A stretch of 64,000 nucleotides of DNA from Bosea sp. Tri-49 (lineage in GTDB: Bacteria > Pseudomonadota > Alphaproteobacteria > Rhizobiales > Beijerinckiaceae), in NCBI RefSeq assembly GCF_003952665.1, contig NZ_CP017946.1, positions 5,935,582-5,999,581 of the forward strand. Direction: 5' to 3'. The notes under the pieces were generated by a model. That model ran no database searches. It was not told where the DNA came from and saw only the letters and a list, made by a program, of their open reading frames with translations. Every line of letters begins with the position of its first letter. The stretch's first letter is position 1. Positions 1 to 7,649 of the stretch are shown here, piece by piece. The translations under genes were made by a program, and so were the position numbers.

Positions 1-1
1 G

Positions 2-61
2 CTGCTGAAGGATGAGATCGAGCGGGTGCGGCTGACCATGCCGTCACCGACACTACACTAA
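2..61 (+). CDS. 3' end of an unidentified gene
   Basis: An open frame enters from the left edge and stops at TAA 59-61, giving only 19 residues beginning LLKDEIERVRLTMPSPTLH. Two hairpins follow, the second a textbook terminator, which supports this being the real end of an upstream gene. The fragment is too short to assign a family. Confidence 0.4.
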   Translation: MLKDEIERVRLTMPSPTLH

Positions 62-68
62 AATGACA

Positions 69-87
69 GCGGGCCGCGGCGGCCCGC
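69..87. other. GC-rich hairpin after the truncated gene
   Basis: GCGGGCCG and CGGCCCGC form an 8-bp perfect stem with a 3-base loop. There is no T tract, so alone it is more likely an RNA 3'-end stabiliser than a terminator; the true terminator lies 25 bases further on. Confidence 0.45.
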
Positions 88-112
88 ATCGAACTCACGC
101 AATATGCGGATG

Positions 113-139
113 ACCGGCCCCGAAAGGGGCCGGTTTTTT
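113..139 (+). terminator. Rho-independent terminator
   Basis: A 9-bp stem (ACCGGCCCC / GGGGCCGGT) with a GAAA tetraloop runs into six T residues at 134-139. It ends the transcript entering from the left and shows that the AraC gene cannot sensibly start upstream of here. Confidence 0.85.
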
Positions 140-283
140 GCGCGCTGGCCCGGGATATTTCGCAAGCTCGCGCGTCATGAGATGGGCTGGCACCGAGGAT
201 GGCGCCACGGGCGGCGGTGGGCAGGGACTTGGAAGCGCTCCACCGATCGTGCAAGAATCTGCCCCACCGAGAGGGACGCACCG

Positions 284-1129
284 TTGCCCCGTGTCGATCC
301 ACGCAACACCACCCGCTACTGGAACGCGCCCGGCATCGATGGCCTCAGCTGCCTTCACGCCGACTTCACGACGCATGACTATGCGCCTCACCAGCACGAG
401 GCCTTCGTCGTCGCCGTGACGGAGAGCGGCGGCTCAGAATTCAAAAGCCGTGGGCGCAGCGACGAAGCCCGGGAGAGCGTGCTGCTGGTCTTCAATCCTG
501 CCGAGCCTCATTCCGGCCGCATGGGCCGGAGCGAGCGCTGGCGCTATCGCTCGCTCTATCTGACGCAGCCCGCGATCGATCAGGTCACCGCCGATCTCGG
601 GATCGCCCGGCCGGGCTATTTTATGCGCAATGTCGTTGGTGATGCCGATCTGATCGCGGCGTTCGCGCGACTGCACCATGCCCTCGAGGATGGCCACGAC
701 CCGCTCGAAGAGCGCGAACTCCTCGTCGACAGCTTCGGCCAACTCTTCCGCCGGCATGGCGACGGCGCCCGATCCATCCCGATCGCGCCGCGAGACGAGG
801 CGGCGGTTTCATCGGTGGCGAGGCAGATGGCCTCGCAGCATGCCGAAAGCGGGCTCAGCCTGAGCGAGATGGGCCTCTGGGTCGACATGACCCCATTCCA
901 GCTCATCGGCCTGTTCAAGCGTACGGTCGGCCTGACGCCTCACGCCTATCTGACCCAGATCAGGCTGAAGTCGGCGATTCGGCAGTTGAAGGCCGGCGCG
1001 CCCATCGTCGAAGCGGCGCTGGCCAGCGGCTTCTATGACCAGAGCGCGCTGACAAGGCACTTCAAGCGCTCGTTCGGAATCACACCCTTGCAGTACCAGC
1101 GGGCGGGTGCGGTCGGCGCAGCCCGCTGA
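284..1129 (+). CDS. AraC-family transcriptional regulator
   Basis: Predicted one-component transcription factor of about 281 residues. The N-terminal part (DYAPHQHEAFVVAV and following) looks like an AraC ligand-binding cupin, and the C-terminal 100 residues carry the two helix-turn-helix units of the family (LSLSEMGLWVDMTPFQLIGL, then IVEAALASGFYDQSALTRHF followed by FKRSFGITPLQY). I place the start at TTG 284 because AGAGGGA lies seven bases upstream; the frame is open to 104, but that start is inside a terminator and the extra residues look non-coding. The AlaX and EamA genes follow on the same strand and are possible targets, as AraC regulators often control neighbouring exporters. The effector is unknown. 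Confidence 0.85.
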   Translation: MPRVDPRNTTRYWNAPGIDGLSCLHADFTTHDYAPHQHEAFVVAVTESGGSEFKSRGRSDEARESVLLVFNPAEPHSGRMGRSERWRYRSLYLTQPAIDQVTADLGIARPGYFMRNVVGDADLIAAFARLHHALEDGHDPLEERELLVDSFGQLFRRHGDGARSIPIAPRDEAAVSSVARQMASQHAESGLSLSEMGLWVDMTPFQLIGLFKRTVGLTPHAYLTQIRLKSAIRQLKAGAPIVEAALASGFYDQSALTRHFKRSFGITPLQYQRAGAVGAAR

Positions 1130-1197
1130 TCGATCAATTTCCGCCAATACCGCGTTGAGCCAGATCGCCAGACTCCTCATGGAAAAGGAGTCTTCGG

Positions 1198-1917
1198 GTG
1201 ACGCGCTATTTCTGCCTGGACGAGCCGGAGGTGTTCGACCTCGAAACCGCCGTCGTGGCCGCCGAGCCGGGCCGCGTCTTGCTAGATCGATCGCCGTTCT
1301 ACCCGGGCGGCGGCGGCCAGCTCGCCGACAGGGGCAAGCTGCAATGGTCGGGCGGCGAGGTCGCGCTCGCCGGCTTTGAGACGCAAGCCGACGGCGTCTG
1401 GCACCTGCTGGCTGAGCCGGTCCTGCCCTCGGGCGCCGTGGTTGCGCAGGTCGATCGTCCGTTCCGGCAGCTGATGCGCGAGCTTCATACCGATCTGCAC
1501 ATCGTCAATGCGCTCGTCTATCAGGGCTTTGACGGGGCCCTCGTCACCGGCGTGCAGATGAACGATGACGGCACGGCGCGGATCGATTTCGACCTGCCGG
1601 AAGCCGACAATGAACGCCTGCGCATCCTCGAAGGCGCGATCAACGATATGATCAGGCAGGATCTGCCGGTTCGGGAAACCTATGTCACCGAGGGCGAGGC
1701 TTTCGACGAGCCCGGCCTGATCCGCTCGCGCTCCGTCACGCCGCCGCCGACGGCCGATGGCCGGATCAGGATCGTCGAGATCGCCGGGCTCGATCGCCAG
1801 GCCTGCGGCGGCACGCATCTGGCGACGACCGGAGCGTCCAGGCCGGTGCGGATTCTCAAGATCGACAATAAGGGCCGACACAACCGGCGCCTTCGCATCG
1901 GTCTCGACGGCGCGTGA
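1198..1917 (+). CDS. Alanyl-tRNA editing protein, AlaX type
   Basis: 239-residue free-standing editing-domain protein related to the C-terminal half of AlaRS; the family hydrolyses Ser- or Gly-tRNA(Ala). The two zinc-binding motifs are visible: HTDLH around residue 97, in place of the usual HxxxH, and CGGTH near residue 206. SPFYPGGGGQ near residue 32 is the conserved N-terminal signature of the AlaRS second additional domain. It starts with GTG 1198 behind GGAG in AAAAGGAGTC, and its stop lies within a few bases of the EamA start, so the two are probably translated together. Whether it acts on tRNA(Ala) or another aminoacyl ester cannot be told from sequence. Confidence 0.85.
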   Translation: MTRYFCLDEPEVFDLETAVVAAEPGRVLLDRSPFYPGGGGQLADRGKLQWSGGEVALAGFETQADGVWHLLAEPVLPSGAVVAQVDRPFRQLMRELHTDLHIVNALVYQGFDGALVTGVQMNDDGTARIDFDLPEADNERLRILEGAINDMIRQDLPVRETYVTEGEAFDEPGLIRSRSVTPPPTADGRIRIVEIAGLDRQACGGTHLATTGASRPVRILKIDNKGRHNRRLRIGLDGA

Positions 1918-1925
1918 CTCCAGTC

Positions 1926-2873
1926 ATGTCCGCGCTGTTGAAAGGTCTCTGGGCGCGTCCGCTCCTGCTGCTCTGGCTGCCGCCGCTGTTCTGGGCGGGG
2001 AACCTCGTGCTTGGCCGCGCGCTCGGCGCGAGCTTTCCACCTGTCTCGCTCGCGGTTGGGCGCTGGCTCGTGGCGCTGGCCTGCCTTGCCCCCTTCATCG
2101 GCCGGCAGGCCTGGCGGGAGCGGGCGCTGCTGCGGCAGCACTTTGCCCTGATCGTCGCTTGCGGCGCGTTCGGCATCGCCGGCTACAACGCACTCGGCTA
2201 TCTCGCCTTGCGGACGACGCCTGCCGCCAGCGTCGCCTTCCTGAACTCGACTTTGCCATTAATGGTGCCGCTCGCAGCCTTCGCGCTCGGGGTCGAGCGC
2301 GTCTCCGGCCGGACGCTCGCCGGCATTGTGGTTTCCTTCGCCGGCGTCGTCTGGATCGTCGCGCGCGGCGATCTGCAGCAGCTCGGCGGATTGCGGGTGG
2401 ATGGTGGCGAGCTCCTCGTGCTTATCGCGGTTGCGAACTACGCGATCTATTCCGTCCTGCTTCGGCGCAAGCCGGCAGCCTTGAGCCCGCTCGTCTTCCT
2501 GGCCGCCACCATAGCTACCGGTCTCCTAGTGCTGGCGCCGTTCTGGGCCTTCGAGCTCGCACAGGGTGCGCGCATTCCGACCGATACGGGATCGATCGCC
2601 GCCGTGCTCTATATCGGCCTGTTCGCCTCGCTGCTGGCCTTCATCCTCTGGGGGCATTGCGTCGCGACGCTCGGGCCGAGTGTCACCGGCGTCTCGTTCC
2701 ATCTCGTGGCTTTGTTCACGGCCCTGCTCGCAGTCGCGATCCTAGGCGAGCCGGTGCGCGGCTTTCATCTGGTGGGCATGGCGCTGATCCTCGCCGGGTT
2801 CTTCCTCGCTACCGGGAACTGGATGGGCGCCCGGCTGCGGCCGGCGCGGCAATCCGGCGCCTCCCGGCTCTGA
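1926..2873 (+). CDS. EamA/DMT-family inner-membrane transporter
   Basis: About 315 residues that are almost entirely hydrophobic, with ten likely membrane helices arranged as two EamA repeats (roughly residues 10-140 and 155-295). The family exports amino acids, metabolites or drugs by proton exchange; the substrate here is unknown. ATG 1926 was chosen, but GTG 1914, which overlaps the alaX-like stop as GTGA, is an equally possible translation-coupled start adding MTPV. Neither has a strong ribosome site. The pairing with an aminoacyl-ester editing protein and a deacetylase hints at handling of an amino-acid derivative (inference). Confidence 0.85.
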   Translation: MSALLKGLWARPLLLLWLPPLFWAGNLVLGRALGASFPPVSLAVGRWLVALACLAPFIGRQAWRERALLRQHFALIVACGAFGIAGYNALGYLALRTTPAASVAFLNSTLPLMVPLAAFALGVERVSGRTLAGIVVSFAGVVWIVARGDLQQLGGLRVDGGELLVLIAVANYAIYSVLLRRKPAALSPLVFLAATIATGLLVLAPFWAFELAQGARIPTDTGSIAAVLYIGLFASLLAFILWGHCVATLGPSVTGVSFHLVALFTALLAVAILGEPVRGFHLVGMALILAGFFLATGNWMGARLRPARQSGASRL

Positions 2874-2880
2874 GGACGTC

Positions 2881-3987
2881 ATGGATACGCTCGAGATCCT
2901 GCACAAACTGGTGGCCTTCGACACGACATCGCGACGCTCCAATCTCGATCTGGTCCACTGGGCTGCCGACTATCTCGAAAATGCAGGCGCGCGGGTGCGC
3001 CTGACCAGCGACGCCTCGGGCGAAAAGGCCAATATCCTGGCGACGATCGGCCCCGATGCACCGGGCGGCCTCGTTCTTTCCGGGCATACCGATGTCGTTC
3101 CGGTCGACGATCAGGATTGGGAGAGCGACCCGTTTGCGCTCGCCAGCCGGGATGGGCGCCTGCATGGCCGCGGCGCTGTCGACATGAAGGGCTTCGTCGC
3201 GGCCTGCCTGGCAGCTGTTCCGGACTGGCGGGCCCGCGAGCTGCGGCGGCCGATCCACCTTGCTCTGTCCTATGACGAGGAGGTCGGCTGTCTCGGCGTC
3301 CCGCTCCTGATCGCCGACATGCTCGCGCACTGCCCGCTTCCGGCGCTCGCCATCATCGGCGAACCGACCCAGATGCGGATCGGGCTCAGCCATCGCGGCT
3401 TCTACGGCTATTGCAGCGTCTTCCATGGCCGTGCGGCCCATTCGAGCGATCCGCGTCTCGGCACCAGCGCAATCGAGCCGGCGGCGGCATTCGTCGCAAC
3501 GCTTGCCTCTTTCGGCAAGGCGGAATGTGGCGAGCGAAGCGGTACCACCGTCAACATCGGCAAGATCGCCGGCGGCAGCGCCATCAATATCGTTCCGGAG
3601 CGCTGCGAGGTCATCTGGGAGTTCCGGCCGCCCGACGAGGCCGGCGCCGGCGCCGTGCTCGCCGAGGTGGAGAGCCTCATAGCTGGATTGTCTCGCGGGG
3701 TGGGTGTCGAGACGACGCCGCTGGCGCGCGTGCTGCCGCTCGACTGCGCGGCGAACAGCCCTGCCGTCGCAGTGGCGCACAAGCTCGGCGGCTTGTGGCC
3801 GCCGATTGCGATGCCGTTCGGGACAGAAGCCGGCTTTTTCCAGCAGGCCGGGATCCCGGCGCTGGTCTGCGGTCCCGGCTCGATCGCGCAGGCGCATCAG
3901 GCGAATGAGTGGATCGCGGGTGTAGAGCTGGAGGCTGCGGATCGCTTCCTCGTGCGTGTTGGAGACTGGGCAGCCGCGGAACTTTGA
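2881..3987 (+). CDS. argE: N-acetylornithine deacetylase-type M20 metallopeptidase
   Basis: 368-residue M20 family enzyme, expected to cleave N-acetyl-L-ornithine to ornithine and acetate in arginine synthesis. The di-zinc signatures are intact: SGHTDVVPV near residue 66, GRGAVDMKG near 96 and SYDEEVGC near 129, followed by the lid domain (GRAAHSSDPRLG) and a C-terminal histidine segment (GPGSIAQAHQANEW). GAGGAC sits just ahead of the ATG, seven bases after the EamA stop, so it is the third gene of an alaX-EamA-argE run. Other M20 deacylases share these motifs, so ArgE is the best label rather than a proven one. Confidence 0.85.
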   Translation: MDTLEILHKLVAFDTTSRRSNLDLVHWAADYLENAGARVRLTSDASGEKANILATIGPDAPGGLVLSGHTDVVPVDDQDWESDPFALASRDGRLHGRGAVDMKGFVAACLAAVPDWRARELRRPIHLALSYDEEVGCLGVPLLIADMLAHCPLPALAIIGEPTQMRIGLSHRGFYGYCSVFHGRAAHSSDPRLGTSAIEPAAAFVATLASFGKAECGERSGTTVNIGKIAGGSAINIVPERCEVIWEFRPPDEAGAGAVLAEVESLIAGLSRGVGVETTPLARVLPLDCAANSPAVAVAHKLGGLWPPIAMPFGTEAGFFQQAGIPALVCGPGSIAQAHQANEWIAGVELEAADRFLVRVGDWAAAEL

Positions 3988-4061
3988 GGCGAAAACCACC
4001 CGCAAACCAGGCCATAGCCGACATTGCACTTTCGACGGCACAGTTTTACCCGCCGCTAAAG

Positions 4062-4088
4062 ACTCCTGCGTAACGTATTGTCAGGAGT
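4062..4088 (+). promoter_or_regulatory. Hairpin over the diguanylate cyclase ribosome site
   Basis: ACTCCTG (4062-4068) and CAGGAGT (4082-4088) can form a perfect 7-bp stem with a 13-base loop. The right arm is the AGGAG ribosome site of the gene starting at 4098, so the folded RNA would hide it. Functional use is inference. Confidence 0.45.
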
Positions 4089-4097
4089 GCGGCGCAC

Positions 4098-5000
4098 ATG
4101 GCGTTGTTCGGCGAGATCACCGAGAGTCTCTTCGAGACCAGCGGCACGCTTGTGGCTCTCTTCGATCCACAGGACATCCTGCGCCGGTCGAACGCAGCCT
4201 ATCGTGAGACCTATGGCGTCGCCGTCGACGAAGCTATCAGCTGGGCCGAGATCCTGCGGCGCAATTTCGAGGAGCGCCGTGGCGTCGCCGTCGCGACCGA
4301 GGATTTCGAGCACTGGCTGACCTCTGCCCGGTCCCGCCGCGGGAAGAGCCCATACCGCGCCTTCGAGACCGACGTCACCGATGGCCGCTGGCTCTGGATG
4401 ACCGAGACGGTGTCGCCGACCGGCTGGATGCTGTGCATCGCATCTGACATCACCGAGCTGCGGACGGGCGAACGCAGTCTGCGGCAGGATCGGGACAGCG
4501 CGCGCAAGGCCTCGCAGACCGACGAGCTGACCGGCATCTCGAACCGGCGCTATTGCATGAGCGTGCTGCAGGAGACCATTGCGAAGGCGAGCCGTGGCGA
4601 AGGCGGCGAAACCTGCGTCGCGCTGCTCGATATCGATCGCTTCAAGCAGATCAATGACCGTTTCGGCCATCAGTTCGGCGACGCGGTGCTGATCGATTTC
4701 GGCAAGAGCGTGCAGAGGAATCTGCGTCCTGCCGACAGCTTCGGCCGCGTCGGTGGGGAAGAGTTCTTGCTGATCCTGCCGCAGCTTGGGCCGGCGGCAG
4801 CCGAGCTTCTGATCGAGCGTCTGTTCAGAGCGGTCGGCCGGCTTGGATCGCTACCGTCGCAGCCTGGCTTCCACTATTCATTCTCGGCGGGCCTGACGCA
4901 GATCCGGCCCGGCGATACGCTCGCAGACGTCTATCACCGCGCTGACGCTGCCCTCTACGATGCCAAGATCGGCGGTCGTGGCCGGCAGATGTCGGCTTGA
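4098..5000 (+). CDS. PAS-GGDEF diguanylate cyclase
   Basis: 300-residue cytoplasmic protein with no membrane helix: an N-terminal PAS-like sensor (about residues 8-120, ending IASDITEL) and a GGDEF domain (about 138-298). The active site is an intact GGEEF at 219-223, so it should make cyclic di-GMP. An RxxD product-inhibition site (RPAD, 210-213) lies exactly five residues before it, predicting feedback control. DELTGISNRR at the domain start is typical. It stands alone between argE and a convergent acyl-CoA synthetase. The PAS ligand is unknown. Confidence 0.9.
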   Translation: MALFGEITESLFETSGTLVALFDPQDILRRSNAAYRETYGVAVDEAISWAEILRRNFEERRGVAVATEDFEHWLTSARSRRGKSPYRAFETDVTDGRWLWMTETVSPTGWMLCIASDITELRTGERSLRQDRDSARKASQTDELTGISNRRYCMSVLQETIAKASRGEGGETCVALLDIDRFKQINDRFGHQFGDAVLIDFGKSVQRNLRPADSFGRVGGEEFLLILPQLGPAAAELLIERLFRAVGRLGSLPSQPGFHYSFSAGLTQIRPGDTLADVYHRADAALYDAKIGGRGRQMSA

Positions 5001-5012
5001 GGACAGGCGCCA

Positions 5013-6641
5013 TCACAGCGCCCGCGCCATCTCCCTGAGCTTGAACTTCTGGATCTTCCCGGTCGAGGTCTTGGGCACCTCGGTGAAGACCACCGTCTTC
5101 GGGCATTTGAACGAGGCGAGCAGCGTCTTGCACCAGGCGATAATCTCGTCCTGCGTCGCGCTCTGGCCGGGCTTCAATTCGACAAAGGCGCAGGGTGTCT
5201 CGCCCCATTTCTCGTCGGGGCGGGCGACGACGGCTGCGGCTTGCACGGACGGGTGCTTGTAGAGCGCGTCCTCGACCTCGATCGAGGAGATGTTCTCGCC
5301 GCCGGAGATGATGATGTCCTTGGAGCGGTCCTTGAGCTGGATATAGCCGTCGGGATGCATCACGCCGAGGTCGCCGGAATGGAACCAGCCGCCTTCGAAG
5401 GCGGCTGCCGTCGATTTCGGGTTCTTGAGATAGCCTTTCATCACGACATTGCCGCGGAACATCACCTCGCCCAACGTTTGCCCATCGTGCGGCACTGGCT
5501 CCAGTGTCTCCGGATCGCGGACATCGAGCCCTTCGAGCGCCGGATAGCGCACGCCCTGGCGTGCCTTGAGCGCCGCCTGCTCGCCGCTTGGCAGCGCGTC
5601 CCAGGCGCCGTTCCATTCGTTGACCACAGCGGGGCCGTAGACTTCGGTTAGCCCATAGAGGTGGACGACGTTGAAGCCGGCCTGCGCCATGCCGGCGAGC
5701 ACGGCCTCGGGTGGCGGAGCGGCGGCGGTGAAGAAGTTGACCTTCTGGGCAAAGCTGCGGCGCTCGGCATCGGGGGCGTTCAGCAGCGCCGACATCACGA
5801 TCGGCGCGCCGCACATATGGGTGACGCCATGGTCGGCGAGGGCGTCGTACATCGCCTTGGCCCGGACCTGGCGCAGGCAGACATGGGTGCCGGCGAGCAG
5901 CGAGATCGTCCAGGGGAAGCACCAGCCATTGCAGTGGAACATCGGCAGGGTCCAGAGATAGACCGGGTGCCGGCCCATGCCGCCGGTGAGCACGTTCGAG
6001 GTCGCCAGGAGATTGGCGCCGCGATGGTGGTAGACCACGCCCTTGGGATCGCCTGTCGTGCCGGAGGTGTAGTTCAGCGCGATCGCGTCCCACTCGTCCG
6101 ATGGCATAATCCAGTCGAAATCGGGGTCGCCCTGCGCGAGGAAGTCCTCATATTCGACGCTGCCGAGGCGCTCGCCCGGCCCGTCATAGACGGGGTCGTC
6201 ATAGTCGATGACCAGCGGCTTCACCGTGCAGAGCGCCAGCGCCTCCTTGACCGTCTTCGAGAACTCGCGGTCGGCGATCAGCACCCTGGCTTCGCCATGG
6301 TCGAGCGAGAAGGCGATGATCGCGGCGTCGAGACGGGTGTTCAGGGTGTTGAGCACCGCACCGCACATCGGCACGCCGTAATGGCATTCGAGCATGGCCG
6401 GGGTGTTCGGCAGCATCGCCGCCACCGTGTCATTCTTGCCGATGCCGTGCTGCTTCAGTGCCGAGGCGAGGCGGCGGGTGCGGGCGTAGAGCTCGGCGTA
6501 AGGTCGCTTCAGCGGGCCATGGATGACGGCGACATGGTTCGGGAAGACGCTCGCCGCGCGCTCGAGGAAGGGCAGCGGCGAGAGCGGCTGGAAGTTCGCC
6601 GGGTTGCGATCGAGATCGGTGTCGTAAGGCGAAATCGGCAT
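5013..6641 (-). CDS. Acyl-CoA synthetase (AMP-forming)
   Basis: 542-residue ANL-superfamily ligase that would activate a carboxylic acid with ATP and CoA. Conserved cores are present: the P-loop YTSGTTGDPKGV near residue 190, YGLTEVYGP in the A5 region, WFHSGDLG and DRSKDIIISGGENISS, and the catalytic lysine motif KTSTGKIQKF near the C terminus. The sequence style matches the medium-chain / 3-methylmercaptopropionyl-CoA ligase-like group, but the acid cannot be read from sequence. The stop is 13 bases from the convergent cyclase gene. It lies downstream of the TauE gene on the same strand. Confidence 0.9.
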   Translation of the reverse strand: MPISPYDTDLDRNPANFQPLSPLPFLERAASVFPNHVAVIHGPLKRPYAELYARTRRLASALKQHGIGKNDTVAAMLPNTPAMLECHYGVPMCGAVLNTLNTRLDAAIIAFSLDHGEARVLIADREFSKTVKEALALCTVKPLVIDYDDPVYDGPGERLGSVEYEDFLAQGDPDFDWIMPSDEWDAIALNYTSGTTGDPKGVVYHHRGANLLATSNVLTGGMGRHPVYLWTLPMFHCNGWCFPWTISLLAGTHVCLRQVRAKAMYDALADHGVTHMCGAPIVMSALLNAPDAERRSFAQKVNFFTAAAPPPEAVLAGMAQAGFNVVHLYGLTEVYGPAVVNEWNGAWDALPSGEQAALKARQGVRYPALEGLDVRDPETLEPVPHDGQTLGEVMFRGNVVMKGYLKNPKSTAAAFEGGWFHSGDLGVMHPDGYIQLKDRSKDIIISGGENISSIEVEDALYKHPSVQAAAVVARPDEKWGETPCAFVELKPGQSATQDEIIAWCKTLLASFKCPKTVVFTEVPKTSTGKIQKFKLREMARAL

Positions 6642-6703
6642 GGCGTTCGGCGTTCCCGGCTGTTGTTGCCGACAAGCCTAGAAGCGCTGCCCGCTGCGGG
6701 CAA

Positions 6704-7462
6704 TCAGCTGAAGAGCGGACGCAGGCCGTCGAAGACGAGTTTCACGCCGACCGCGACGAGCAGCCAGTAGATGATGGTGTAGAAGCGCTCGGCCGGGACA
6801 CGTCGGACCAGCCAGACGCCGGCGATGGTCGAAAGGATCGCGACCGGCGCGAGCGCGGCCGAGGCCAGCAGGTTCTGCGAGCTGAACTGGCCGAGGACGA
6901 AATAGGGCAGCACCTTGATCCAGTTCATCAGCGCGAAGAACAGCGCGCCGGTGCCGACGAAGACGGCCGGCGGCAGGCGCTGCGGCATCACATAGATCTG
7001 GAAGGGCGGGCCTCCGGCATGGGCGATCATGCTGGTGAAGCCACAGATCACGCCCCAGACCGTCCCGGCCGCATAGTTCGCCTGCGTAACCGGCTGGGCC
7101 GCGGTCTTGCCGGCGAGGAGCCGGCGCAGCGCGAAGCCGATCGAGATCACTCCGACTGCGAGGCCGACGACGGCATCGGAAACCTTCGCCGCCAGCAGAT
7201 AGCCGGCGAGCACGCCGAGCAGCATGCCCGGCAGTAGCGTCGCGAGATTCCGGCGGTCGAACTCGCGGCGATAGGACCAGACGGTGACGACGTCCTGGAT
7301 GATCAGGATCGGCAGCATGATCGCCGCTGCCTGCACCGGCGAGACGAGCAGCGCCATCAGCGGCAGCGAGAGCAGGCCGAGGCCCGAGAAGCCGCCCTTG
7401 GACAGCCCCATCAGGACGACGGCGGGAACCATGACGGCGAAGAAGGTGAGGTCGAAGGTCAT
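6704..7462 (-). CDS. TauE/SafE-family anion permease
   Basis: 252-residue membrane protein with about eight helices in two repeats; GLSKGGFSGLGLLSLP near residue 20 and CGFTSMIAHAGGPPFQIY in the second half are the family signatures. The family exports sulfite, sulfoacetate and related anions. I start at ATG 7462 (MTFDLTFFA); the frame is open a further 35 codons, but those residues are not membrane-like and approach the divergent prpE. The product is followed by the acyl-CoA synthetase on the same strand with a 62-base gap, so the two may be cotranscribed. Confidence 0.85.
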   Translation of the reverse strand: MTFDLTFFAVMVPAVVLMGLSKGGFSGLGLLSLPLMALLVSPVQAAAIMLPILIIQDVVTVWSYRREFDRRNLATLLPGMLLGVLAGYLLAAKVSDAVVGLAVGVISIGFALRRLLAGKTAAQPVTQANYAAGTVWGVICGFTSMIAHAGGPPFQIYVMPQRLPPAVFVGTGALFFALMNWIKVLPYFVLGQFSSQNLLASAALAPVAILSTIAGVWLVRRVPAERFYTIIYWLLVAVGVKLVFDGLRPLFS

Positions 7463-7649
7463 CGTCCCGCGCGGCTGCCGGCTGAGCCGGTTGTGCAGCA
7501 CAGCCCATGCGGTTGCGCTGAAAGTCTGACGGACAGACGCTTGCACGCAAGCGACGGACATGGGCACGATCCCGCGCCAAATCCGGCCCGCAGACGGCCA
7601 GCCCAGAGTGCAGCTCTAGGCCGATAGCAGGCGAAGAGGAACGCTTTTG

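Noticed and set aside
104..283. Longer AraC protein starting at 104.
   Set aside because: The start lies inside a rho-independent terminator and the extra residues are unlike the family; TTG 284 has a proper ribosome site.
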